Assembly: GCF_010091945.1 (NCBI RefSeq)
Contig: NZ_WVIE01000006.1
Span: forward strand, 1-64,000
Reading direction: 5' to 3'
Length of the DNA stretch: 64,000 bases
Source of the DNA: Myxacorys almedinensis A
GTDB lineage: Bacteria > Cyanobacteriota > Cyanobacteriia > Leptolyngbyales > Leptolyngbyaceae
In this document: positions 7,588-18,382 of the stretch, piece after piece
Numbering within the stretch: the first letter of the stretch is position 1
Layout of the letters: each line of letters starts with the position of its first letter
Notes under the pieces: model-generated
The model's database searches: none
What the model was told of the DNA's origin: nothing
Seen by the model: only the letters and a program-made list of their open reading frames with translations
Program-made: the position numbers and the translations under genes

Positions 7588-10500
7588 TCACAGCCGCCCA
7601 AGCTTGCTTCGCAAAATTTCGGCTTGGGTTTCGGCTTCGGCTAGAGCATTTCGGGCACTCTGCACTACCTCTGCCGGAGCTTTATCGACAAATTTTGGAT
7701 TGCTCAATCGTCCGCCAAGCGCCTGAATTTCAGCGTCTAGTTTCTTCAAGTCTTTTTCAGTCTTAGCGCGCAGTGCATCTAGGTCAACCAAGCCAGCTAG
7801 GGGAATAGCAACCTGCACAGTTCCAACAACGCCCACGATTGTTTGTGAGTTTGTTTGTGAGTTTGCGGGCTGAGTCTGCGTTGGCGATCGCTGTTCTTCT
7901 GGCGCGTGAGAACCCTCCTGCCCTAGAACAGGCGTCACCTCTAGCGTGTGAGCTTCTCCAATGACCTCTACTGTAAACTGCTGAATTTGCCCATAGAGCC
8001 GTTGGCGATCGCGGGTTCTCAACAGGCGGTGATAGCTAAACCACCCTGAGTATCCAATGCCAATGATCTCTAAAACTGGAGCCAGCAGGGGAATTTCATG
8101 AACGGCGGTCAAAACCGAGGCGAACACCTTGAGTGCAATCAAGATGAAAACGATCAGCCCGACCGATAAAATCGGCTTCTGATGCTTGGCAAGAAAATTG
8201 CCTGTAGCGTCTAACGCCGTTCCTAAGACTGATTTGGCGTCTTCTAGAGGAGTTGCTTTTGTTGAGGGATTGGCACTAAAGGTGGGAGCATCTGTTTGGG
8301 CGGAAATGGTGAGGTGCTCTACCTTCGCCAGACTTTGAATATAAGACTGACCTGCTGCGAGAATCTGGCGTTCGCGATCGCTCTCGGTCTGCAAGTTTGC
8401 CACAATTTTGACGCCCGGTTTGATATCCGCCTCAGCCCGCAGATTTCGGATCGTCCGAATGGTGTCAATAATTAACCCAAATTGCTGCTCTAAGTTGGCA
8501 TCGATCAGCGCAGCATTAGGACTTGGGAAGGGTTGCACCGCTAAGCTGTCTCCTGAGGCTTCGCTGGTTTGGGTTAAGGTATGCCAAATCTCTTCGGTGA
8601 TGTGGGGCATGAAGGGATGCATTAGTTTTAGCGTCCCTTCTAACACGTGGGCTAAGGTTTGCTGAGCCGTGAGCCGCGATGTGGGGTTGTTGCCTTGCAG
8701 CCGAGACTTTGCCAACTCAATATACCAGTCACACAGATCGCCCCAAAAGAACTCGTAGAGCAGCTTTGCCGCTTCGCCTAACCCATACTGATCGATTGCG
8801 CCCCGAATATCACGGGTGACTTGGTGAAAGCGAGACAAAATCCAGCGATCGCTTAGCTCCAGCTTATCTGCATCCGGGTCGCCCAACTGCTTCGGCGATT
8901 TGCCGTCTAGATTCATTAAGACAAATCGAGACGCATTCCAAATCTTGTTGGTAAAGTTTCGCGCTGCCTCCACCGATTCAGATTCATCGGTCTTGCGATC
9001 GTAGGCAAGGCGAATATCTTGTCCTGCCCCCGTCACTTCCCGAACCAGGGTATAGCGCAAGGCGTCGGTGCCATATTTATCGATCAAAATCAGAGGATCG
9101 ATGCCGTTGTTAGACGATTTCGACATCTTCTTATTATTCTCATCGCGCACCAGCCCGTGAATATAAACATCCTTAAATGGCATTTGTCCGGTAAAGTGTC
9201 CTGCCATCAGGGTCATCCGCGCCACCCAGAAAAAGATAATGTCAAACCCGGTCACCAGGGTTGCGGTTGGGTAATAGCGTTGGAAGTCGGCGGCGGTTTC
9301 GTCAGACCAGCCGAGGGTCGAGAACGGCCATAACCCAGAGGAAAACCAGGTATCTAAAACATCGGGATCTTGCTGTAACTGAACCCCTTCACCAAACATA
9401 GCGATCGCGCCTTTTCTGGCTTCGGCTTCACTGCGAGCCACCACAAACGGCGTTGTGTCTGTAATCTCTCCCTGGGTTTCGCTCACCGCATACCACGCCG
9501 GAATCTGGTGCCCCCACCATAGCTGCCGCGAAATACACCAATCTTTTAAGTTCACGAGCCAATCGCGATACACCTTTGCCCAGCGATCGGGGACGAATTG
9601 CGGAGCGCTTTGATCGTCAAGGGCGCTCAGGGCACGGCTAGAAAGAGGAGCGATTTTGACAAACCACTGAGTTGAGATCAAAGGTTCAATCGGGACTTTG
9701 CCGCGATCGCTATAGGGAACCGTGTGCCTATAGCCTTCAATCTTCACGAGGAAGCCTTCTTCCTCCATTTTCTTTACCACATTCTTCCGCGCCACAAAGC
9801 GATCTTGTCCCTCAAACTCTCCCGCTTTCTCGTTGAGAGACCCGTCTTTGTTCATGATGCTGATGAAGTCTAAGTGATGCCGCATCCCCATCTCAAAATC
9901 GTTGGGATCGTGGGCAGGCGTCACCTTCACACACCCGGTTCCAAAACTTGGATCAACCGCTTCATCCGCAATGATCGGAATTTCTCGCTGCATCAACGGC
10001 AAAATCAGAGTTTGACCGATTAGATGTTTATAGCGATCGTCGTTGGGATTCACCGCCACCGCCGTATCACCTAGCATCGTCTCTGGGCGAGTGGTGGCAA
10101 CTTCTACAAACTCATTTCCCTGCGCCAAGGGATACCGAAAATGCCACAGATGCCCATCCACTTCCTGGTTTTCCACTTCCAAGTCGGAAACGGCTGATTG
10201 ACTTGCAGGGCACCAGTTCACCAGGTATTTGCCGCGATAAATCAGCCCTTCTGTATACAGTTTGTTAAACGCTTCGAGAACGGCATTCGACAGTCCTTCA
10301 TCCATGGTGAAGCGCTCTCGCGACCAGTCTACCGATACCCCTAATCGGCGGAGTTGATTGCTAATCGTGCCTCCCGATTCAGCTTTCCACTGCCATGCCC
10401 GTTCTAGATAGGCGTCGCGTCCCAACTCAAAGCGGGTTTTGCCCTCTGCGTTGAGTTGCTTCTCTAGAATGGTGCTGACTCCAATACTCGCGTGATCGGT

Positions 10501-10755
10501 GCCCGGAAGCCACAGCGTGTTGTCCCCCACCATGCGGTGATAGCGAACCAACACATCAATCAGCGAACTTTCAAAGGCATGCCCCATGTGGAGGCTTCCC
10601 GTTACGTTGGGCGGCGGAATGACGATGCAGTAAGGATCGCCAGGCTTGTTGGGGTCTGCCTTAAACACCTGTTTGTCTTCCCAAAACTTTTGCCACTTCG
10701 ATTCGGTCGTGGTCGGATCATATTGACTCGACAGCGTAGGGAGGGTTGCAGTCAT
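7588..10755 (-). CDS. valS: valyl-tRNA synthetase with CAAD membrane domain
   Basis: Charges tRNA-Val. The class I signatures are the HIGH-type [12 protein letters not shown] near residue 50 and KMSKS near residue 543, with the editing domain between them. An anticodon-binding domain follows, and an Arg/Lys/Glu-rich tail forms the ValRS C-terminal coiled coil. Between them, at about residues 835-930, sits a CAAD domain: two hydrophobic helices ([18 protein letters not shown] and the [16 protein letters not shown] segment) then [19 protein letters not shown] is a cyanobacterial appendage that anchors some synthetases to thylakoids. I chose the ATG at 10755 ([11 protein letters not shown]), giving 1055 residues; the frame extends to 10827 but the extra residues are not family-like. 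Confidence 0.95.
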   Translation of the reverse strand: MTATLPTLSSQYDPTTTESKWQKFWEDKQVFKADPNKPGDPYCIVIPPPNVTGSLHMGHAFESSLIDVLVRYHRMVGDNTLWLPGTDHASIGVSTILEKQLNAEGKTRFELGRDAYLERAWQWKAESGGTISNQLRRLGVSVDWSRERFTMDEGLSNAVLEAFNKLYTEGLIYRGKYLVNWCPASQSAVSDLEVENQEVDGHLWHFRYPLAQGNEFVEVATTRPETMLGDTAVAVNPNDDRYKHLIGQTLILPLMQREIPIIADEAVDPSFGTGCVKVTPAHDPNDFEMGMRHHLDFISIMNKDGSLNEKAGEFEGQDRFVARKNVVKKMEEEGFLVKIEGYRHTVPYSDRGKVPIEPLISTQWFVKIAPLSSRALSALDDQSAPQFVPDRWAKVYRDWLVNLKDWCISRQLWWGHQIPAWYAVSETQGEITDTTPFVVARSEAEARKGAIAMFGEGVQLQQDPDVLDTWFSSGLWPFSTLGWSDETAADFQRYYPTATLVTGFDIIFFWVARMTLMAGHFTGQMPFKDVYIHGLVRDENNKKMSKSSNNGIDPLILIDKYGTDALRYTLVREVTGAGQDIRLAYDRKTDESESVEAARNFTNKIWNASRFVLMNLDGKSPKQLGDPDADKLELSDRWILSRFHQVTRDIRGAIDQYGLGEAAKLLYEFFWGDLCDWYIELAKSRLQGNNPTSRLTAQQTLAHVLEGTLKLMHPFMPHITEEIWHTLTQTSEASGDSLAVQPFPSPNAALIDANLEQQFGLIIDTIRTIRNLRAEADIKPGVKIVANLQTESDRERQILAAGQSYIQSLAKVEHLTISAQTDAPTFSANPSTKATPLEDAKSVLGTALDATGNFLAKHQKPILSVGLIVFILIALKVFASVLTAVHEIPLLAPVLEIIGIGYSGWFSYHRLLRTRDRQRLYGQIQQFTVEVIGEAHTLEVTPVLGQEGSHAPEEQRSPTQTQPANSQTNSQTIVGVVGTVQVAIPLAGLVDLDALRAKTEKDLKKLDAEIQALGGRLSNPKFVDKAPAEVVQSARNALAEAETQAEILRSKLGRL

Positions 10756-10852
10756 GGGAGAACTAGAAATACTAGAGGGGCTTATTTGCCATGATAAACG
10801 CTTCTGCACAAACCACGGCAGCAGCACGGGCTTCAGTGATAAATTTGGCGTT

Positions 10853-10884
10853 AAAAATGGGTGTTTCCGCTAAGAAACACCCAT
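10853..10884 (-). terminator. intrinsic terminator of the RPI-repeat gene
   Basis: On the minus strand an 11-bp perfect stem (ATGGGTGTTTC at 10884-10874 with its complement at 10867-10857) encloses a 6-nt loop and is followed directly by TTTTT. It lies 34 bp past the stop of the RPI-repeat gene and before valS, so the two minus-strand genes are probably separate transcripts. Confidence 0.85.
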
Positions 10885-10917
10885 CCTGTCCTCTTCGGTT
10901 GAGAGGAACGCGAGGCA

Positions 10918-11370
10918 TCAGTCGAGGTAGCCCATCATTGCAGGGGCATCATCAACCGTGTTGGAAAAAATTGGACGATTGGCGAGCACCATTTCTGCAT
11001 TGATTAGGGCTGGGTTGCTCACTAAAATAGGACGATGCCCTGGCATCTCTACGTCGTCAATGAATTTTTCATCGTCAAAAAAGATCGGGCGGCTCCCCAT
11101 CATTTCAGCAATGCGGAGATGGCTGGAGGTAATCGGGCGATTTGTGCCTAGCGTACCCACCACATCCAGATGGCTGGCACCGATCGGGCGGATTCCGGCA
11201 GATTGGATGGTTCCGACCACTTCTAGATCGCTGGGCATAATTGGGCTAGTCACGATCGCAGCTAACGTGTTTCGATCGTTGCGATCGCGAAGCTGAATGA
11301 CACCGTTTCTGTCGGTTTTTTCATCGCCTTTTTCAGGGGTGGCATTGATCACTTCTTCTTTTGCACTCAT
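10918..11370 (-). CDS. RPI-repeat protein, function unknown
   Basis: A 150-residue protein. The first 35 residues are charged and disordered-looking; the rest is about six imperfect repeats of 17-20 residues, each with (R/S)PI near its start. Examples are IRPIGASHLDVVGTLG, NRPITSSHLRIAEMMG, RPIFFDDEKFIDDVEM and RPILVSNPALINAEMV. The first copies keep S-x-L-x-V-V-G; later copies drift. No signal peptide, no cysteine. The ATG at 11370 is preferred because GAGGTG lies 7 nt before it; a GTG at 11379 also opens the frame. It is between prk and valS and has its own terminator. I do not recognise the family beyond a feeling that it recurs in filamentous cyanobacteria. Confidence 0.75.
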   Translation of the reverse strand: MSAKEEVINATPEKGDEKTDRNGVIQLRDRNDRNTLAAIVTSPIMPSDLEVVGTIQSAGIRPIGASHLDVVGTLGTNRPITSSHLRIAEMMGSRPIFFDDEKFIDDVEMPGHRPILVSNPALINAEMVLANRPIFSNTVDDAPAMMGYLD

Positions 11371-11432
11371 GGGGTTCACCTCAAACGATTCAACACCGTC
11401 ACTGTAGAAAATTGTTTATTTATGATGGAATG

Positions 11433-11467
11433 AAAACCTTGAAGAGCCGCGATCGCAGCCCCAAGGT
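11433..11467 (-). terminator. probable terminator after prk
   Basis: Minus-strand ACCTTG (11467-11462) pairs with CAAGGT (11441-11436), enclosing a GC-rich interior with a HIP1 palindrome, and is followed by TTTC. It starts 10 bp past the prk stop. The interior pairing is imperfect, so strength is uncertain. Confidence 0.5.
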
Positions 11468-11477
11468 CTCCGTATCG

Positions 11478-12482
11478 TTACACACTCGCCGCAATCTTTG
11501 CTTCAGTTTTGGTCAACCGCTCATAGGTTGCCCGCATTTTCAAGCCGGTTAGCACCTGCCACAGCCCCGTACCGTTGTTGGAACCAGGATACTCGCGGTG
11601 TTGCAGCAACAGTTCGGTTAACTCCCCGTTGTAGTTGGCAGAGGTCGCACTCAAGTGCTGCTCGATATAGATCACCTCTTCCAGCAGATCAAACTGACCA
11701 TCTACTTCCAAGATCGACACGCTGTGACCATAGTATTCATCAGGTCCGTAGTGCATCTTGATGCCGGGATAAGAGCAGGTCAACTTGCGACCGCACGGCA
11801 CCCAATCGATCGTCGAACCTTCGTCAAATAAGTACGCTGGCTCAAACCCTTGCACGTTATCGCGCTGGATCATCTGCACCCGTAACACTCTGCGCTCTTT
11901 GTCATCTTTAATAAGCTGCGTCGGCATCACGCGAATAACCACGTCCGCGTGCCCTTTTTGCGGATCGATATAGGCATCAAAATCAGGTTTACGAGAATTG
12001 ATGGCCGCGAGAACATCGTTATAGCTATGACCACGCTCTGCCATGTCGCGCTGAATTTTCCAGGCGATCTTTACCTCGTCGGTGATATCGAGATAGACGC
12101 TGAAATCTAGTAGCCCTCGCACGCGCTCATCGTATAACGGATGCAATCCTTCGATGACAATCACATGATTTGGCTCGATCACTTCAGGGGGATCAATTTC
12201 TCCGGTTTCGTGGTTATAAATTGGCTTTTTGATACTTTCGCCACTCTTAAGGGCTTTGATCTGCTCATACATTAGATCAAAGTTGTTGGCTCTTGGATCA
12301 AGAGCGGTAATACCCGTTTCTTTACGTTGTTTCCGATCCAGACTGTGGTAATCGTCGAGGCAAATGACTGTGACGAAATCTTCCCCGAACAAATCTGTGA
12401 TTCGGCGCAGAAACGTGGACTTACCGCACCCGGAGTCTCCGGCGACGCCAATCAAAACCACGCGGTCTGGCTTACTGGTCAT
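11478..12482 (-). CDS. prk: phosphoribulokinase
   Basis: Makes ribulose 1,5-bisphosphate from ribulose 5-phosphate and ATP, the Calvin-cycle step before Rubisco. The 334-residue protein has the P-loop GDSGCGKST and the ICLDDYHSLDR segment. The redox pair is present at Cys19 (in the P-loop) and Cys41, and the C-terminal pair in VPCGRKLTC is also kept. These are the residues used for dark inactivation and for the GAPDH-CP12-PRK complex. The ATG at 12482 is preceded by AGAGGA at 6-nt spacing; the open frame up to 12608 is not family-like. It is divergent from petH across about 630 bp. Confidence 0.97.
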   Translation of the reverse strand: MTSKPDRVVLIGVAGDSGCGKSTFLRRITDLFGEDFVTVICLDDYHSLDRKQRKETGITALDPRANNFDLMYEQIKALKSGESIKKPIYNHETGEIDPPEVIEPNHVIVIEGLHPLYDERVRGLLDFSVYLDITDEVKIAWKIQRDMAERGHSYNDVLAAINSRKPDFDAYIDPQKGHADVVIRVMPTQLIKDDKERRVLRVQMIQRDNVQGFEPAYLFDEGSTIDWVPCGRKLTCSYPGIKMHYGPDEYYGHSVSILEVDGQFDLLEEVIYIEQHLSATSANYNGELTELLLQHREYPGSNNGTGLWQVLTGLKMRATYERLTKTEAKIAASV

Positions 12483-14350
<1,868 letters not shown>

Positions 14351-14356
14351 TCGCGA

Positions 14357-14478
14357 CTAGTAGATTGTCAACTTTGAGTTGAGGGGTGAGAGGGTAGAGG
14401 GGTAGATGGAGATACTACCCATCCACTCATCTACTCATTGATTCCCAGTCCATCATTTCAATCTTGACAGACCCCTAG
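14357..14478. repeat. 122-bp MITE-like repeat, copy 1
   Basis: Begins CTAGTAGATTGTCAA and ends with TTGACAGACCCCTAG. The two ends are imperfect inverted repeats (15 of 21 positions), each capped by CTAG. The interior is purine-rich then pyrimidine-rich (GAGGGGT..., ...CCCAGTCC), so the whole could fold as a hairpin. A second copy lies at 24201-24302. It starts 7 bp past the petH stop and may act as its 3' structure. Confidence 0.65.
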
Positions 14479-14877
14479 TGGTGTTGGAACAGTCAGTTTA
14501 GACCGGGCAGAACGGCGCAGGTTTTGCCTGGTTTTTTGATGGTTGCGCTGATGTAGTTGAGTTGAGAAGCACTCTAAAACACTGCATTGTCAGTAACTCC
14601 AACGATGCGCTCAAACAGAGTCAGCGCGATCGCAGAAACTGCACCCCTTTGCTCACATGACCAACAGCTTGCACAATCAACGGAACCCACTCTCACCAGA
14701 TGAGGACTACCTGTGCAGCCTAAGACTGGGTTTGTTTGTGTCAGCTTACTTAACAATTTGTAACATAAAGTTTTTAGCATGAATTGTTGAGATGCCAGCG
14801 TGTTCAGCGCGAAAAGCTGACCGTTCAGCTTAATATTTTATCTGGATTACACTGGTTCAATTCTAAGCGGGGGAACT
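14479..14877. other. purD upstream region
   Basis: About 400 bp between the repeat element and purD, with no gene I can support; short open frames here have no family features. It presumably holds the purD promoter. A GGGGG tract at 14869-14873 is the purD ribosome site. Confidence 0.4.
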
Positions 14878-16167
14878 TTGAGAGTTTTAATTGTAGGAAA
14901 CGGTGGGCGAGAACATGCCCTAGCTTGGAAGTTGTTGCAATCGCCCCAGGTTCAGCAGATCATTTGTGTTCCTGGCAACGGCGGGACAGCCACACTAGAA
15001 CGGTGTCGCAATCTACCTTTGAACGTGGATGACTTTGAAGGCATCGCTCGGTTTGCCTTTGTCAATAATGTGGGGCTGATTGTGGTCGGTCCAGAGGTGC
15101 CGCTGGCCCTTGGCATTACAGACTATCTTCAGGAAAAAGAGCTAAAAGTTTTTGGTCCTACCCGTGCTGGCGCTCAGATCGAATCGAGCAAAGCTTGGGC
15201 AAAAGCCCTGATGGAAGCAGCGAACATTCCCACAGCAAAGGCAGCCGTTTTTACCACCGAAGCAGCGGCGAAGGCTTACGTTCGGTCGGAGGGGGTGCCG
15301 ATCGTCATTAAAGCGGATGGATTGGCAGCCGGAAAAGGCGTCACGGTGGCGGATACGGTGGAGGCGGCTGACACCGCGATCGCAGCGTGTTTTGAGGGGC
15401 AGTATGGCAGCGCCGGGGATCAAGTAGTGATCGAAGAATGCCTCACGGGGCAAGAGGTGTCGATTCTTGCTGTGACCGATGGGCTGACGATCCGACCGCT
15501 GCTGCCCGTCCAAGATCACAAACGGATCGGCGACGGAGACACCGGCGAAAACACAGGCGGCATGGGAGCCTACGCGCCTGCCCCCATGGTGACAGAGGCA
15601 GTGATGGGGCGGATTCAGACGGAGATTTTAGAGCCTGCGATCGCGGCGCTGCAAAACCGCAACATCGACTATCGCGGCGTTCTCTACGCCGGTCTAATGA
15701 TTACCCCCGCCGGTGATCCCAAAGTCATCGAATTTAACTGCCGTTTCGGCGATCCAGAAACCCAAGCCCTGATGCCGTTGCTCGACACGCCCATTGACAA
15801 GCTGATGGTTGCCTGCGCTAACCAAACCTTAGAATCGTTTCCAGAAATCCAATGGAAATCGGGCACGGCAGCCTGTGTCGTGGTTGCCTCTGGCGGCTAT
15901 CCTGGCAGCTACCTTAGAAAATTGGAGATCACCGGCATTGAGCAAGCCGAAAAAGAAAGTGTCGTATTTCATGCCGGAACCCAACTCCGAAATCAAAAAC
16001 TGATCACCGATGGGGGGCGGGTTTTGGGAGTGAGTGCCATAGGAGAAACCTTTGACCAAGCCTTCGATCTCGCTTATGCGGCGGTGAATGCGATTCAGTT
16101 TGAGGGCATGTACTACCGCCGTGATATTGGGCATCGCGTCCGCGCTGTTGGCTCTAGCCCAAATTAG
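14878..16167 (+). CDS. purD: phosphoribosylamine-glycine ligase
   Basis: Second step of purine synthesis: joins glycine to phosphoribosylamine using ATP. The 429-residue protein is of normal length and has MRVLIVGNGGREHALAW at the start, the ATP-grasp segment IVIKADGLAAGKGV, and the purD signature FNCRFGDPETQ. The start codon is TTG at 14878, with a GGGGG ribosome site 4-9 nt before it; no in-frame ATG precedes it. It is 61 bp upstream of nblS on the same strand, likely cotranscribed. Confidence 0.96.
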   Translation: MRVLIVGNGGREHALAWKLLQSPQVQQIICVPGNGGTATLERCRNLPLNVDDFEGIARFAFVNNVGLIVVGPEVPLALGITDYLQEKELKVFGPTRAGAQIESSKAWAKALMEAANIPTAKAAVFTTEAAAKAYVRSEGVPIVIKADGLAAGKGVTVADTVEAADTAIAACFEGQYGSAGDQVVIEECLTGQEVSILAVTDGLTIRPLLPVQDHKRIGDGDTGENTGGMGAYAPAPMVTEAVMGRIQTEILEPAIAALQNRNIDYRGVLYAGLMITPAGDPKVIEFNCRFGDPETQALMPLLDTPIDKLMVACANQTLESFPEIQWKSGTAACVVVASGGYPGSYLRKLEITGIEQAEKESVVFHAGTQLRNQKLITDGGRVLGVSAIGETFDQAFDLAYAAVNAIQFEGMYYRRDIGHRVRAVGSSPN

Positions 16168-16228
16168 CCTAAGATAGAGGGAAAATATCGAGTTTGTTCA
16201 ACGGTTTACTTTATTCCCCTTTAGAGCC

Positions 16229-18196
16229 TTGGTTTCTCTAATCCAAACGATTCGAGACATTCTGACGCGCTGGTGGGCAAGCTTCAGCCTTCAGACCAAA
16301 CTGATGGCAGCCGCCACCCTAGTCGTGTCGATTGTGATGAGCGGCTTAACCTTTTGGGCGGTCAACACGATCCAGGCGGATGCCCGTGCCAACGATACGC
16401 GCTTTGGCAGCGACTTGGGGCTGTTGCTTGCCGCCAACGTTGCGCCCTTGGTTGGTGCCAACGATCGCACTGAATTAGCCCGGTTTTCCCATCAGTTTTA
16501 CAGCAGCACCTCTAGCGTCCGCTACATGCTCTACGCTGATGCCGATGGCGAAATCTATTTCGGTATTCCCTTTTCAGATTCTGAAGTTCAAAACTCCCTG
16601 ACGATTCGCCGCCGGATTCACCTCCCCGACAATTTTGCAGAACATTCCGATTTGCCCATGGTGCGGCAGCATGTGTCGCCCGATGGGGAAGTCACCGATG
16701 TGTTTGTGCCGCTTGTTGACGACGGGCGCTATCTCGGAGTGCTAGCGATCGGCACCAATCCCAATCCCACCGTTGCCGCTTCGTCTCACCTAACGCGAGA
16801 TGTCACCGTTGCGGTTTTTGTCTCGATCTGGGTGATGGTGATTTTGGGGGCAGTGTTTAACGCGTTGCAGATCACAAAACCGATTCAAGAACTGGTAGCA
16901 GGAGTCCGCAATATTGCCAAGGGAAATTTTAAGCAGCGAGTGGAATTGCAGGTTGGCGCAGGCGTGGAACTGAGTGAACTGATCGCCAGCTTTAATGACA
17001 TGGCAGAGCGATTAGAGCGCTACGAAGAGCAAAATATTGAAGAATTAACCGCCGAGAAAGCCAAACTAGAAACCCTAGTCTCGACGATCGCTGATGGCGC
17101 AATTCTCCTCGACACCAATCTTCAAATTGTTCTAGTTAACCCCACGGCTCAGCACATTCTTGGCTGGGACAACCAAAAGATCGAGGGAGAAAACGCCCTC
17201 TACTGCTTGCCGGTGCCGGTGCAGGTCGAGCTAACTCGCCCGCTTTACCAAATGGCAAAAGGCGAACTCCGCGAAGAGGCAGAGTTTCGCATCACCCTAA
17301 CCGAGCCAAGCGATCGCACCCTGCGAATTTTGCTCAATGCCGTGTCTGACCCGGTTAAGGAGAATGTGAAGGGGGTCGCCGTTACCATTCAAGACATCAC
17401 CCGCGAAGCAGAACTCAACGAAGCAAAAAGCCAGTTCATCAGCAATGTCTCCCACGAATTGCGGACGCCGCTGTTTAACATTAAGTCGTTTATCGAGACG
17501 CTCTACGAGTACGGCGAGGAACTGAGCGACTCTGAAAAGCACGAATTTTTAGAGACGGCAAATCGCGAGACTGACCGGCTCACCCGACTGGTGAATGATG
17601 TCCTCGATCTGTCGCGGCTAGAATCTTGCAAGATTTACACGTTTGAAGCAGTCGATTTAGCCCAACCGATCGAGCAAACCTTGCGGACTTACCAACTCAA
17701 CGCTAAAGATAAAGGGATTGAGTTGCTTCAAGAAGTGCAACCCCACCTAGCAGCGGTGTATGGTCACTATGATCTGCTGCTGCAAGTGTTTGTCAATCTT
17801 GTGGGCAATGCGCTGAAATTTACGGAAGCAGGCGGCAAAGTGGTGATTCGGGCTTATGCGTTAGAGCAAGAACGGATGCCGTCGCAGGTGCGAGTCGAAA
17901 TTTCGGATACTGGAATTGGCATTGATGCGGTGGATCAAGCGGCGATTTTTGATCGCTTTTTCCGGGTAGAAAACCGAGTCCACACTTTAGAAGGAACCGG
18001 CTTAGGGCTATCGATCGTTAAAAATATTATCGATCGCCACCGCAGCCAAATTCATCTAGAGAGCGAGGTGGGCGTTGGCACCACGTTCTGGTTTGACTTA
18101 CCTGTGTTTGAAGAACGCCCTGCAAATGCCCTGCACACCCACACGCTGGACGTAGAGGCACCTGCTATCCGTCCGATCGGTTCTTCTCTGCTCTAA
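16229..18196 (+). CDS. nblS: sensor histidine kinase NblS (Hik33/DspA-type)
   Basis: Membrane sensor kinase controlling high-light, nutrient-stress and phycobilisome-degradation responses in cyanobacteria. The 655-residue layout is TM1 (about 25-47), a periplasmic sensor region, TM2 (about 190-211, VFVSIWVMVILGAVF), HAMP, PAS (around 270-400), HisKA and HATPase. The H-box is NVSHELRTPLFNIKS, the N-box FVNLVGNALKF, and the G-boxes SDTGIGID and GTGLGLSIVK. The N-terminal LMAAATLVVS...MSGLTFWAV and DTRFGSDLGLLLAAN are typical of NblS. Start is a TTG at 16229. Adjacency to purD is also typical, as I recall. Cognate regulators are not in this window. Confidence 0.88.
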   Translation: MVSLIQTIRDILTRWWASFSLQTKLMAAATLVVSIVMSGLTFWAVNTIQADARANDTRFGSDLGLLLAANVAPLVGANDRTELARFSHQFYSSTSSVRYMLYADADGEIYFGIPFSDSEVQNSLTIRRRIHLPDNFAEHSDLPMVRQHVSPDGEVTDVFVPLVDDGRYLGVLAIGTNPNPTVAASSHLTRDVTVAVFVSIWVMVILGAVFNALQITKPIQELVAGVRNIAKGNFKQRVELQVGAGVELSELIASFNDMAERLERYEEQNIEELTAEKAKLETLVSTIADGAILLDTNLQIVLVNPTAQHILGWDNQKIEGENALYCLPVPVQVELTRPLYQMAKGELREEAEFRITLTEPSDRTLRILLNAVSDPVKENVKGVAVTIQDITREAELNEAKSQFISNVSHELRTPLFNIKSFIETLYEYGEELSDSEKHEFLETANRETDRLTRLVNDVLDLSRLESCKIYTFEAVDLAQPIEQTLRTYQLNAKDKGIELLQEVQPHLAAVYGHYDLLLQVFVNLVGNALKFTEAGGKVVIRAYALEQERMPSQVRVEISDTGIGIDAVDQAAIFDRFFRVENRVHTLEGTGLGLSIVKNIIDRHRSQIHLESEVGVGTTFWFDLPVFEERPANALHTHTLDVEAPAIRPIGSSLL

Positions 18197-18382
18197 CGCC
18201 GAGCGCGGGGAGTTAAGAGGTGTAATAGGCGCTGCCAAATTCTGAAGAATTGCCCCTCGCTGCTCTGCTTGCCGTGACCAAAGAAGCGTTGGCTTGAGGA
18301 TTTCTGACCTGGGAGCGGTAAGTTTTAGGTTATAAACGGTGAGCCTACGAGAGAATAATGAACGACGTACGCTAAACGACCG

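Noticed and set aside
14574-14780. 68-residue minus-strand ORF upstream of purD
   Set aside because: No ribosome site, no recognisable motif and mixed composition; probably chance.
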